NCBI GenBank assembly: GCA_030280995.1 | Contig: JASXTE010000002.1 | Location: forward strand, 42,306,683-42,370,682 | DNA: 64,000 bases | Source: Hemileia vastatrix | Taxonomy: Eukaryota; Basidiomycota; Pucciniomycetes; Pucciniales; Zaghouaniaceae | Direction: 5' to 3' | Shown: positions 28,601-37,778 of the stretch, one piece after another | Layout: each line of letters starts with the position of its first letter | Numbering within the stretch: the stretch's first letter is position 1 | Notes under the pieces: generated by a model | Told to the model about the DNA's origin: nothing | Seen by the model: the letters and a program-made list of their open reading frames with translations, nothing else | Databases searched by the model: none | Program-made: the position numbers and the translations under genes

Positions 28601-29829
28601 GTGAAGACGATGAATGGGTGGCTATCAAGAGGAAGTCATCTACGTTTTACCTATCTGGTCGACGTTTAATGAGGAGGAGGTATCCAAATCCTCTAGTAGT
28701 TATAACTCAACAGAAGGGGCAAGAATTAGTTTTGAAATCACTGCATGAAGATCTCGGGCATAGAGGCGTTGGAGAAACGTTTAGAAGAATTTCTGATCGA
28801 TTTTGGTGGCCTGGCATGAAGATGGCTGTTAAACAGTGGGTTCAGTCATGCGAAGAATGTCAAAGACGAAGTTATTTAAGGCCAAAAGAACCTGGACGCG
28901 CGACCGGTGAATATACGCTCTTTGGGAGAGTTAGTTTAGATGCCGTTCATATAAAAGAGGGACGGTATAAATATTTAATTGTGGCCAGAGATGATTTATC
29001 TGGTTGGGTAGAGGCAGCGCCTCTTATTAATTTAACTGCCAAAAATGTGGCAGAATTCTTTTTGAATAATTGGGTATATAGGTATGGGGTGATGAAGTTG
29101 GTGACGGTAGATGGAGGTCCTGAATTTGGGACAGAGTTTAAAGAGGCTGTATTGAAAGTTGGATCAAAGGTTAGGGTAGCAACCCCATATTATCCTGAAG
29201 CTGAAGGCATGGTTGAAAGAGGGCATCAAGTTATTAAGGATGCTTTAGTTAAAATGTGTGGGACAAGTGCCGAAAAGTGGAGGCACTATTTACCTTTAGT
29301 TTTATTTGCTGATCGAATCACTGCCAAAAGGATGACCGGATTTTCACCTTATGAACTTGTTTTTGGACAGAAAGCAGTTTTACCGGTTGATTTAGAAGCT
29401 GAATCATATCTTGGAGTTGACTGGGACACGGTCAAAACTACTGAAGAATTATTGTGTGCAAGAATGATGCAGCTAGAAAAGAAAGAAGAATATTTAGAAA
29501 AGGCATATTCGCGGATGATGAAGATCCGAAATCAATCAGTTAGATATTGGGATGAGCGGTTGGCACATCGATTAAGGAAACCTTTGAACCCAGGTGATAT
29601 GGTCCTGGTGTATAATAGGAGTTTGGAAAGTCAGTGGGGAAAGATGTTTGCAGATAGGTGGAATGGACCGTATAAAATCAAGGAGCAAGTTTCCGGCGGT
29701 TCATATGTGCTAGAAGAGTTGGATGGAGTAGTATTGAAAAAGAGGGTAGCTGCCGATCAAGTGAAACGGTTCTATCCTAGAGGCACCAGGAGTGCCGAAG
29801 TCTTCCTCCGCAATGAGGATAAACTATGA
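25639..29829 (+). CDS. pol: A2 Pol: RT, RNase H, integrase (no protease)
   Basis: Open frame from 25588; I choose ATG 25639 (MSSIYSGF), 61 bases after the ORF1 stop and in another frame. Residues counted from 25588: N-terminal region with three LQQE-type hairpin-encoded peptides (about 120-180); RT with VFCIKKPNGKLRVVHDLREL and F519-I-D521-D522 in place of the usual YxDD; RNase H AVDSSQVAAGAV near 688; linker with LPHEVKLAG and LHQEDKLEN; integrase zinc-binding region from H1053; catalytic D1118, D1175 and E1210 (DD34E). No chromodomain; the end FLRNEDKL is encoded by a 3' hairpin repeat. No stop or shift is seen, so the enzyme could be active. How it is translated without the frameshift junction is open. 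Confidence 0.9.
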   Translation: MSSIYSGFKLLWMPSFFGVAGADHSNVVISPQDEIPDCNRSAHLEIIQVDSQLFSVNITLECKYVLDFSICLLDLPGFSIKFKNGEKGKMGQIRLDKNWKGMFTDLQQEVKLQLSPSITDLQQEGKLRKSYQNQIKNLGIIKTQKNNFCENSIPVLQQEVLLPTFFTGDLLLDKGRKGVGKSVYKLDEGKEKRVKFKNEIKYFSNFSYSDSGDEEDSFDESFNGDVLPQVNLDVDAAKYKKVANKVRPINEPLPAELNPPLRRPRLSRDPYESPLVKNPPEFSETSRITFERLGVVNFGPDGWLSGEEKKLLLDVMVKREKAIAFEEEERGVLKHSYGEPYKIPVVCHEPWQQKPIPIPAALKEAYIEVVRERIRTGLYEQSTSSYSSPVFCIKKPNGKLRVVHDLRELNRVTIKDAGIPPSAEEFVEAFAGRVCYGLGDIMGGYDERELHPDSRPLTTFDTPLGRLQLTRLPQGATNSVAVYQAQMAWILQDEIPQYAGIFIDDGGIKGPTTHYDNQVLEENPGIRKFIWEFAITLERILFRIEEAGLTISGSKFSCCVPALEILGHVVCREGRIMSKKKVNKIQSWPRPKNTTEVRGFLGVCVYVRMFIKDFSSLAAPLRRLTRKDADWEWDEECEKAFVKLKEVVGKDLVLHKLDYGKEAGRIYLAVDSSQVAAGAVLSQMDKAGSIRPVRYESVVFTEVESRYSQPKLELCGVAKILKKLQHILWGQHFELQVDAKSLIQMINSPSLPNAPMTRWVAFIQHFSFDLVHKPGKTFTMPDGLSRRPPTEEDSDSEEFDEDIPIIKASTKGAEDFPYLPHEVKLAGLLCLDYDVDDLHQEDKLENSFYVNKGVGKGVDKFGREEVEEDVVYVEENGLVVWDSSKLRNGVYVGELENLNKKVDKEKEVFSNTVFEGSKGSEEKRRHSSIKNLFRGQRLLAHSCAGDIGDREVPIDVILIDFQDEVWGQTGFYFLLVKYLLTLERPEDCEDDEWVAIKRKSSTFYLSGRRLMRRRYPNPLVVITQQKGQELVLKSLHEDLGHRGVGETFRRISDRFWWPGMKMAVKQWVQSCEECQRRSYLRPKEPGRATGEYTLFGRVSLDAVHIKEGRYKYLIVARDDLSGWVEAAPLINLTAKNVAEFFLNNWVYRYGVMKLVTVDGGPEFGTEFKEAVLKVGSKVRVATPYYPEAEGMVERGHQVIKDALVKMCGTSAEKWRHYLPLVLFADRITAKRMTGFSPYELVFGQKAVLPVDLEAESYLGVDWDTVKTTEELLCARMMQLEKKEEYLEKAYSRMMKIRNQSVRYWDERLAHRLRKPLNPGDMVLVYNRSLESQWGKMFADRWNGPYKIKEQVSGGSYVLEELDGVVLKKRVAADQVKRFYPRGTRSAEVFLRNEDKL
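25684..25765 (+). promoter_or_regulatory. Relic of the -1 frameshift element inside A2 pol
   Basis: TTTTTTG (25684-25690) and the downstream two-helix sequence match H0 base for base, but the A2 start codon is already in the pol frame, so frameshifting is not needed here. Confidence 0.7.
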
Positions 29830-29967
29830 AACTTCTTAAATTTTATGGATTCCTCCGCAATGAGGATAAACTATGAAACTTCTTAAATTTTATGGATTCC
29901 TCCGCAATGAGGATAAACTATGATATCGACAATATTTTATGACGACCTCCGCAACGAGTATAAACTA
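29805..29967 (+). repeat. Four CCTC/GAGG hairpin repeats at the A2 pol end
   Basis: Units at 29805, 29852, 29899 and 29946: CCTCCGCAATGAGGATAAACTA; the last reads CAACGAGTATAAACTA. The first encodes the last residues of Pol; the others are non-coding. Confidence 0.9.
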
Positions 29968-30654
29968 TCTTCTTATTTTTATCAAAAATACTTTACTGTC
30001 GTTACACTGCTTATGGGCGACGAAACTATGATGAAACTTAACGAAATACGAGAAAACCTTCATTGAAAATTTTCAAAATTTAAAATTCTTAAAATATGGG
30101 TGAAGATAGTGTGGGAAAAATTTTAAAATTTATTGGAAGAAGTGTTCACAGGGGAACCTTCTTAATTAAATATTGGCAAGTGTGGGGGTAATTGATGGGC
30201 TGGCTGCTCTATACACAATTACCCCATAATGTTCGTTTCCAAAATTTTCCCTGTTTCTAGTTGAATCCTGGCTTTGTCTTTTAATTTTAGGAAGTCCACT
30301 AAGACTATAAACTGGAACGAATCAAGAGACACCGCTCTCAACGCCGGATTCAATATTTTTTTATTTTTCATTTTGTTTTTGATTTTTTTATGTTAGATTG
30401 TGATTTCTTTTCTTTAATATATATTATGAATTATTGTAAAGGTGATGCTCACTGGTGGTCTCTAATCATTTTTATAAATTGGAGGGAGCCCACCCAGTGA
30501 TCATCATTATAAAAATTATCTTCTAAAAACTTTCATTTATTTTCTTTTCTTTTCAATTTCTCAAAATTGTGTAACCACATCAAGTTGCACTTGGATGTGG
30601 GTATGATGTCGAGGGTACGGCTCATCAAATGGCCGGGGGGCATCTTTTAAAATT
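29968..30654 (+). other. 3' region of A2 with three larger conserved stem-loops
   Basis: No gene. Stem-loops: 30185-30225 (GGGGTAATTG/CAATTACCCC, 21-base loop); 30445-30505 (TCACTGGTGG with CCACCCAGTGA); 30575-30600 (CCACATCAAGT with ACTTGGATGTGG). One TAAACTGG hairpin lies at 30293-30316. The same order is kept in A3 and A-minus. Confidence 0.75.
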
Positions 30655-30915
30655 TTATTTTAAAATTTTTTTTAGTACTTTTTTTTTGTCTTTCTTTTCA
30701 CATTTATTTAACTTTCTTTAAAATTAAATTTTAACTTTTATTTCAAAACTATCTTTTCTAAAATCTTTTATTTTAAATTTAAAAAAAAAAAAAAAAAATA
30801 TAAAATAAAATAAAATTAAAAAAAAAAAATAATAATAATAATAATAATAAAAATAAAAATAAAAATAAAATAAAAATAAAATAAATAATAAAAAAAAAAT
30901 AATAAAATAAAAATA

Positions 30916-30948
<33 letters not shown>

Positions 30949-31000
30949 AAAATTAAAATTAAAATGAAAATTAATTAATTAAATCAAAATTATTATTATA
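30655..31000 (+). repeat. A/T low-complexity tract in A2
   Basis: T-rich and then A-rich sequence, 30780-30970 almost only A with scattered T. A3 has a similar tract at 60140-60433, while A-minus has only a short one, so its length is unstable. Confidence 0.85.
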
Positions 31001-31117
31001 TTTCTTAGTTTTATTTTTTTTTTAGTTTTCATTCTTTTTAGTTTTATTCATTTAGTTTAGACAGGAAACAGGGTCTAGGAGAACTCAATACCAATGGGAT
31101 TTTACTTCAAGACATCT

Positions 31118-32215
31118 GTTAGTCCTCCAAGACTTTAAACTGGTTACTTTTCAAGACGTTCTTTAAGGTTTTTTATACCTATTTTGGATCTGTTAGTCCT
31201 CCAAGACTTTAAACTGGCTACTGTTCAAGACTTTCCTTAAGGGTTTTATACGAATTTCGGAGCTGTTAGTCCTCCAAGACTTTAAACTGGCTACTGTTCA
31301 AGACGTTCTTTAAGGTTTTTTTATACATATTTTGGAGCTGTTAGTCCTCCAAGACTTTAAACTGGCTACTGTTCAAGACATTCTTTAAGGTTTTTTTTTA
31401 CACGTATTTTGGATCTGTTAGTCCTCCAAGACTTTAAACTGGCTACTGTTCAAGACGTTCTTTAAGGTTTTTTTTCACACGTATTTTGGATCTGTTAGTC
31501 CTCCAAGACTTTAAACTGGCTACTGCTCAAGACTTTCTTTAAGGTTTTATACGAATTTTGGAGCTGTTAGTCCTCCAAGACTTTAAACTGGCTAATTTTC
31601 AAGACTGTCATTAAAGATTTTATATTGGAGCTGTTAGTCCTTCAAGACTTTAAACTGAATTTCAAGGATGTTCAAGATTTTATGGATATTCTTGGAGACG
31701 GATTTTTTTTAAATTTTTTTTTATCAATCAAATGTTAGGTCCACCAAGACCTTAAACTGGACTGTTATCAAGCTGTTGGGTCCACCATGACCTTAAACTG
31801 GATTTCTTATCGATTAAATGTTTGGTCCACCATGACTTTAAACTGGTAGTTCATTCATTGTTTAGTCCACTATGACTTTAAACTGGAAAATTAATATCTG
31901 CAGGATAATTCAACATTCATTGGACCACTATGGCCTTATACTGGATTACTTGTCGATCAAATGTTTGGTCCACTATGACATTAAACTGGATTATCAAATT
32001 TATTCAATCTTTGGTCAAGCCTAGGCCTTACTTAGGAATATATCAAGACATTTATGCACTTAACCGATCTTTGGTCCACCAAGACCATAAACTGGCAATC
32101 GATTATATGTTTGGTCTACCAAGACTTTAAACTGGAATGTCAATCTTGTTTGGATAACTCAATTCAATCTTTTAATTTATCACTGTCCACTATGACTCTA
32201 AACTGGTTATTCAAT
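31118..32215 (+). repeat. Array of 17 TAAACTGG hairpins in the A2 3' region
   Basis: First eight units about 75 bp apart (31118-31660), each AGTCCTCCAAGACTTTAAACTG. Then nine more spaced units with GGTC/GACC or AGTC/GACT stems and loops CACCAA, CACCAT or CACTAT. Every unit has a 4-bp stem, 6-base loop and TAAACTGG tail, some with one mismatch. No protein-coding potential apart from spurious 60-70-residue ORFs. Confidence 0.88.
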
Positions 32216-32870
32216 TATTTCTGGAATTGGGTGCTGATAGGCTTTAGGAGGTTAAAATTTTAGGTGGTAATGATGCTAAAGAAAGCATAATGGTTAAATA
32301 GGTGAAATTTGTGGCGCTTTAACATGGTCTAAAGTTAAAATTATTATTGGAAGCCTGGCAAAAGTATTTTATGGGTTTGCTGTATAGCAAAGTTTGAAAA
32401 TTGTGATAAAGGAATCAGAAGTTAGGATGGTAGTTGGATTTTAGGGAATGATTTTTTTAGTGCCTCATAGTTAGGCCATTTTTTTTGGTGTGAAGCTTGG
32501 AGGACCTTATGGCGAGATTGGAATCATAGAATTCGGCTCAGTGGGGGGCCCTATGAGGTTGGAATCAGGAGTATTCGGCTCATAGGAAGATCCACTCTCT
32601 CAATGCTGTGACAAGAAGGAAGACTGGTATATGGGAGTCTGAAGGGATTCAAACCTTGCTCTCAGTAGTGGAATCATCACAAGATTTATATTATTTTATG
32701 TTATATCAAGCCAGAGAAGAAGAAAGAACGTTTTTATTATAAAGATTTAAAAGAAGACCAGCTAAAACAAATTTATCAAATTATTTTATTAGAAAAGATA
32801 ATTCTTTTGGAATTGCTCAACCACTTATGCAAAGTTATAAGAATGGGGACATTCTCGATTGGAGGGAGGA
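32216..32870 (+). other. Last part of the A2 3' region and polypurine tract
   Basis: No gene seen. Sequence is conserved with A3 61341-62014 and, reversed, with A-minus 8147-8800. It ends with GGAGGGAGGA (32861-32870), the plus-strand primer. Confidence 0.75.
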
Positions 32871-34071
32871 TGTGGTAGCCTAAAGTTTAGTACGGCACCT
32901 AAGTATGTAAATGGAGTTATCACGGCATGCAAGATTGGCGTTATTATTTTTTATATATAAAAGGGTTTTATTTAATTTATTTGAGTTTTAAATATGAAGA
33001 AATTGGTCAAGAGCGAATGCCTACACGAAAACAATTTATTTTACGGAGAAAAATTATTTTTACGGTCTGAAAAATTTATAAGTATTAAGTCGAGTCACTC
33101 AAGAACCTTGGGAAATTTTCCCAGAATTTTTACTATTTTTCTTATATTTTTAAATGAATTTTAAAGTTTTATAGAAATATTTACGTTTTCAGAAATTACT
33201 TAACTTCGATGAATTTTCACGGGGTAATTAGAGCTGCGCAGACTACGAAAATTAGTTTGGTATGTAAAGGGGAAGTAGCTCTATTATGTGTAATTTTTCT
33301 AGATTTTTTATTATAGTTTTAAGGTTCTAATTGAGTCCGGAAGTCCGGACGGACTCCGCTTCGACTCCGTACGGACTCCGTTCGGACTCCGCTTCGACTC
33401 CGTACGGACTCCGCTTCGACTCCGTTCGGACTCCGTTCGGACTCCGCTTCGGCTCCGTACGGACTCCGTACGGGCTCCGGATTGACTCTGGAAGAGCTCT
33501 GGAGGGGAAAACTTAGGCACGTGACTAGGAATACTTAAGCGCTTCTCAAACTCGAAATTGAGAGGGGGACACATCATACAGCTTAATCTTTAACCACCAC
33601 GGTCTCATTTTTTATAACTCAACAAATTAAATAAATTTGTAATACCCTTATAACTTTATATTTTTATATTTAACATTTTAGAAATACAATTCAACAATTT
33701 AAATCACACTTCATACAGGGTATCTTTAGAAAGGTCTTCATCACTGGGACTTGATTATTGCTGTCTCATAAAAATTAAAATTATTATAAAAACATAAAAG
33801 TCAATCTTTACAGATCTTTCACTGGTACACCTTAATTGTTGTCATCAGTATTTCTTTTATCAACAGCCACTTTCTTTAAATCTCAATAAGCGTTAAATAT
33901 TTTAGAGTTTCATTATTTTTATTAATCCGATCCAAGTAGATTGGTTAGCTTAGTGATTTAGAACACCTACTTTGTTATTTTTAATGGAAGGACGGGGTTT
34001 TCAGCTAAATCCACATATCTCCTCCGGATTCTGCTTACAGCAAGGCGACTGTAAGAGTTTACCTTACCATA
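32871..34071 (+). repeat. 3' LTR of A2
   Basis: 1,201 bp, nearly identical to 23020-24221, followed by TSD CCGA and A-minus protease sequence. Confidence 0.92.
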
Positions 34072-34075
34072 CCGA

Positions 34076-34296
34076 CGCCTCGTCAAATGCTTCTTTTGCT
34101 TTTCAGCAAGTGCCAGACTAATCGTATATAACTCCCCCAAAGATAAGGGAATCTGCAGTTGATTCACCCTATTCAAAACTTCGTCCATCGCATTAGCTTG
34201 ACCAGAAACTACTGGCCGCTCATACTGGACCTTTGATTTAACAACCTTGGCCCTGGGTACCTCTTGAGGTCCAACCGAGCCATCTTCACCCCCCAT
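34076..34296 (-). pseudogene. Gag-Pro linker remnant of A-minus
   Basis: Minus-strand SVGPQEVPRAKVVKSKVQ through LTRRR, the part just upstream of the protease at 23019; H0 has the same at 35441-35650. Beyond about 34296 the reading meets truncated LTR sequence, so gag, primer-binding site and part of the LTR were deleted in one event. Confidence 0.8.
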
Positions 34297-34307
34297 TATA
34301 AAATCTT

Positions 34308-34610
34308 ATTTCTATAAAACTTTAAAATTCTTTTAAAAATATAAGAAAAATAGTAAAAATTCTGGAAAAATTTCCCAAGGTTCTTGAGTGACTTGACTTG
34401 ATACTTATATACTTTTCAGATCGTAAAAATAAGCTTTCTCAGTAAAATAAATTGATTTCGTGTAGGCATTTGCTTTTAACCAAATTTCTTTATATTTAAA
34501 ACTCAAATATATTTAATAAAACCCTTTTATAAAATAATAACACCAATCTTGCACGCCGTAATAACTTCATTTACGTACTTAGGTGCCGTACTAAACTTTA
34601 GGCTACCACA
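34308..34610 (-). repeat. Truncated 5' LTR of A-minus
   Basis: Reverse complement of the first ~303 bases of the family LTR, ending ACCACA at 34610, followed by TSD GTGG. Confidence 0.85.
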
Positions 34611-34614
34611 GTGG

Positions 34615-36250
34615 TAGTAGTTATAGAGGTGGCTACGATGAGCCAAAGGTGTGCTCCTATTGTAATAGGAGGGGGCACAGAGCAACAGTTTGTTTTGCTC
34701 TTGATAAGGATATGGATGCTGGGTGAGTTTTATTTTATGGTAAAGTTTATAAATTTCCTGATGGTTCGTTCATCAAGCCCAGTGATGGACAGTCTCCTTC
34801 TGATTTGGTCAGAAGAAGTTTAACGGCTGAAAGGAGAGGCAGATTTGAAGAGGTGACGGATGAAGATGTTAATGCCAAGAGTGGAAAAAATGTTAATGGT
34901 AATGGTGGTAAAGCTGACAAGGGCAAGGAGAAAGAGATCAGTAAAGCCACATTTTCTACTTCTTTTGGAGGTTTAGAGCTGGCGACGGTTGCCCAGGTGG
35001 AGGGTAGCTGTATGGCTGGAGAATACAATGTTAGTGCTGCTAGAATAGCAGCTGCTACTAAGGCCCAAAGTAGAATTCAGAGCCAATTGAGGGCTAATCC
35101 TGGCAAGGCCAATAACAAAGTGAACCCTTACTCTAAGGACAAGAATTCTAGTGCTCAAACTGCCGCCAACAAATTGAACCCTTACTCTAAGGACGAATTA
35201 TATAAAATGCAGAAGGGGATTGCTGATATGGGGGCCCCTAGTTATGTCAAGTTTGATTTAAATGGTGAGCCTATGCCAGAGGATGATTCGGATTCTGAGG
35301 AGGATGTACCGTTGGCGTCTCTACCCAGACCAAGTTTTAGCGGTCCCATCCCAATGGAGGGAGTAAGAAGGACTAGCAATGGATCAGGATTAGTGCAAGA
35401 AGCTGGTGACAGAGTTAGGGTTATATAAAGTGAAGATGGCTTGGTTGGACCTCAAGAGGTACCCAGAGCCAAGGTTGTTAAATCAAAGGTCCAGTATGAG
35501 CGGCCAGTAGTTTCTGGTCAAGCTAATGCAATGGACGAAGTTTTGAATAGGGTGAATCAACTTCAGATTCCCTTATCTTTGGGGGAGTTATTTATGATTA
35601 GTCCGGCGCTTGCTGAAAATCAAAAGAAGCATTTGACAAGGCGTCGGGTTTCCACTGGAGAGGTGGAATATATTTGTGAAAATGCTGAAAAGTTTGGGGA
35701 AGATGTAGATACACATTTTTCTGCTCCCCTGGGTTACCTGTTGGTAACTCTTAACGGTAAAGAATTAAAGGCCTTGGTTGATTCAGGGTCTCAAATTATT
35801 TTCATTTCATTGGAGAAAGCAACGAGTATAGGCTTGCCAAATAAAAGTGGAACTGGGGGAAACCTCAGAGGCGTTGGAGGGCATGCAACAGAGCTGATGG
35901 GTACAGCTGAGCATTTCAGGTTAGGCATTGGTGGATCTGTTGGTAAGGTTCACTTTTATGTGGCCAGAGGAGCAGTCAAAACTGTTCTTGGTGGTCCTTT
36001 TTTGATGGATTTTGAGACCAGGATAGGGTATCAAGCTGGCATGGGGATTAGTTTGGAAATCACTGGTGAAGATATGCGGAGGTTACATATGAGGTTAGCA
36101 CCTCCTGGAGATGAAGGTTGGGAAACACGGCCAGGGATTACTACTCTGTGCCAGTGTTGTGTTTGCACCAAGAAGCGGCATATTAAACGGACGACTTCTG
36201 GTGAAATATGTTTGTTGGAAAGGGATGAATGCCCTCATTTTTTGGGGTAG
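34615..36250 (+). pseudogene. Gag C-terminus and protease of H0
   Basis: Continues H0 gag: zinc knuckle CSYCNRRGHRATVC (34652-34693, C-X2-C-X4-H-X4-C), the nucleic-acid-binding part of Gag. A linker with DSDSEEDVPLASLP follows, then an aspartic protease (ALVDSGSQIIFISL) and the Cys-rich end CQCCVCTKKRH. It ends HFLG, stop at 36248, inside the frameshift site. Breaks: a TGA just after DKDMDAG near 34724 and an in-frame TAA at 35426-35428 (...RVI*SEDG). This region is what A2 and A3 ORF1 lack. Confidence 0.88.
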
Positions 36251-37778
36251 CTGGGGCTGATCACTCTAATGTTGTAATCTCTCCTCAGGATGAGATCCCG
36301 GATTGCAATAGGTCAGCTCACTTGGAGATAATTCAAGTGGATTCTCAATTATTTTCTGTTAATATTACTTTGGAGTGCAAATACGATATGGACTTTTCTA
36401 TATGTTTATTGGATTTACCTTGTTTTTCTATTAAATGTAAAAATGGTGAAAAAGGCAAAATGGGCCAAATTAGGTTGGATAAAAATTGGAAGGGTATGTT
36501 TTATGACCTCCAGCAAGAGGTTAAACTGCAAGTATCTCCTTCTATTCTGAACCTCCAGCAAGAGGGTAAACTGCAGAAATCTTATCAAAATCCAATAAAA
36601 AATCTCAGTATAATTAAAACACAAAAAAATAATTTATGTGAAAATTCAATTCCGGTCCTCCAGCAAGAGGTTAAACTGCCAACTTTCTTTACGGGCAATT
36701 TACTGTTGGATAAGGGAAGCAAAGGTGTTGGAAAATCTGTTTATAAATTAGACGAGGGAAAGGAGAAAAGGGTAAAATTTAAAAATGAAATAAAATATTT
36801 TTCTAATTTTTCTTATTCCAATTCTGACGTTGAAGAAGATTCATTTGATGAAATTTGTAATGGCAAAACAAAAGTAAATGACTTACCTCAAGCTTATTTA
36901 GATGTGGATACTGCCAAATATAAGAAAGTAGCAAATAAAGTTCGACCTATTAATGAACCGCTACCTGCCAAATTAAATCCACCCTTGAGAAGACCAAGGT
37001 TATCAAGAGATCCTTATGAAAGTCCCTTGGTAAAGAATCCGCCTGACTTTTTTGAGACGTCAAGAATCACTTTTGAGAGACTGGGTGTTGTTAATTTTGG
37101 ACCTGATGGTTTGTTGTCTGGAGAAGAGAAGAAGTTGTTGTTGGATGTGATGGTCAAGCGAGAGAAGGCCATTGCTTTTTTAGGAGAGGAGAGGGGTGTG
37201 TTGAAGCATTCCTATGGGGAGCCTTACAAGATTCCTGTGGTGTGTCATGAACCGTGGCAGCAGAAACCGATTCCTATTCCGGCTGCATTAAAAGAAACCT
37301 ATATTGAAGTTGTCAGAGAACGGATACGCACTGGACTGTATGAGCAATCAACATCAAGTTATTCTAGTCCGGTATTTTGTATCAAGAAACCAAATGGCAA
37401 GCTTAGAGTTGTTCATGATCTTAGGGAATTAAGTAGGGTTACAATAAAGGATGCTGGGATACTGCCTAGTGCTGATGAGTTTGTTGAAGCGTTTGCAGGG
37501 AGAGTGTGTTATGGTTTGGGAGATATTATGGGTGGATATGATGAGAGAGAGTTACATCCGGACTCAAGACCTCTCACTACATTCGATACGCCACTAGGAC
37601 GTTTACAGTTAACAAGATTACCTCAAGGAGCAACAAATTCAGTTGCAGTTTATCAAGCTCAGATGGCTTGGATCCTTCAAGACAAAATTCCACAATATGC
37701 TGGAATCTTTATAGATGATGGAGGAATGAAGGGACCAACAACTGACTATGATAACCAGGTGTTGGAAGAGAATTCTGG
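36229..37778 (+). pseudogene. pol: Reverse transcriptase (N-terminal part of Pol) of H0
   Basis: Pol frame entered by -1 frameshift at 36238-36244. The N-terminal region carries LQQE hairpin-encoded repeats. RT follows with SPVFCIKKPNGKLRVVHD, DIMGGYDERELHPDSRPL, LPQGATNSVAVYQAQMAWIL and FIDDGG. Cut at 37778 by element C in the RT thumb region; the rest resumes at 50454. A family member would synthesise element DNA in virus-like particles. Confidence 0.88.
36238..36319 (+). promoter_or_regulatory. -1 ribosomal frameshift element of H0 (slippery site plus stem-loop)
   Basis: T-TTT-TTG (36238-36244) in the protease frame, then GGG and stop TAG (36248-36250). After 9 bases comes an outer helix GGGCTGATC (36254-36262) with GGTCAGCTC (36311-36319), and an inner helix TTGTAATCT (36272-36280) with GGATTGCAA (36300-36308). 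Element C shows the same layout with compensatory changes in the inner helix. The frames before and after fit a -1 shift exactly. Confidence 0.82.

Larger units (their letters stand above)
23020..34071 (+). mobile_element. A2: complete family-A Gypsy element lacking zinc knuckle and protease
   Basis: 11,052 bp with LTRs 23020-24221 and 32871-34071 (about five differences seen) and TSD CCGA. It has primer-binding site, two open ORFs (24396-25577; 25639-29829), a 3-kb 3' region full of hairpins, and a polypurine tract (32861-32870). It sits inside the protease gene of A-minus. ORF1 keeps the N-terminal Gag half, but its C-terminal part is unrelated to the zinc knuckle and protease of H0, A-minus and C. 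Confidence 0.92.
7040..34610 (-). mobile_element. A-minus: family-A Gypsy element on the minus strand, itself holding B and A2
   Basis: LTR sequence in reverse complement lies at both ends (7040-8146 complete; 34308-34610 truncated) with TSD GTGG. Own sequence: LTR, 3' hairpin region 8147-10622, integrase 20374-21585, pol N-terminus 21616-22434, protease 22413-23019, and a small Gag remnant 34076-34296. RT and RNase H have been deleted between two hairpin repeats, and primer-binding site, most of gag and part of the 5' LTR are deleted. Element B is inserted at 10623 and A2 at 23020, so A-minus is older than both. Confidence 0.85.

Noticed and set aside
31118..31660. Regularly spaced identical ~22-base repeats, resembling a CRISPR array
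   Set aside because: The intervening ~50 bases are also similar to each other, the setting is a eukaryotic retrotransposon 3' region, and no cas genes exist.
31930..32263. Trp/Leu-rich small ORFs (also 61062-61395 and 8754-9087)
   Set aside because: They are translations of the hairpin array and recur only because the repeat does.
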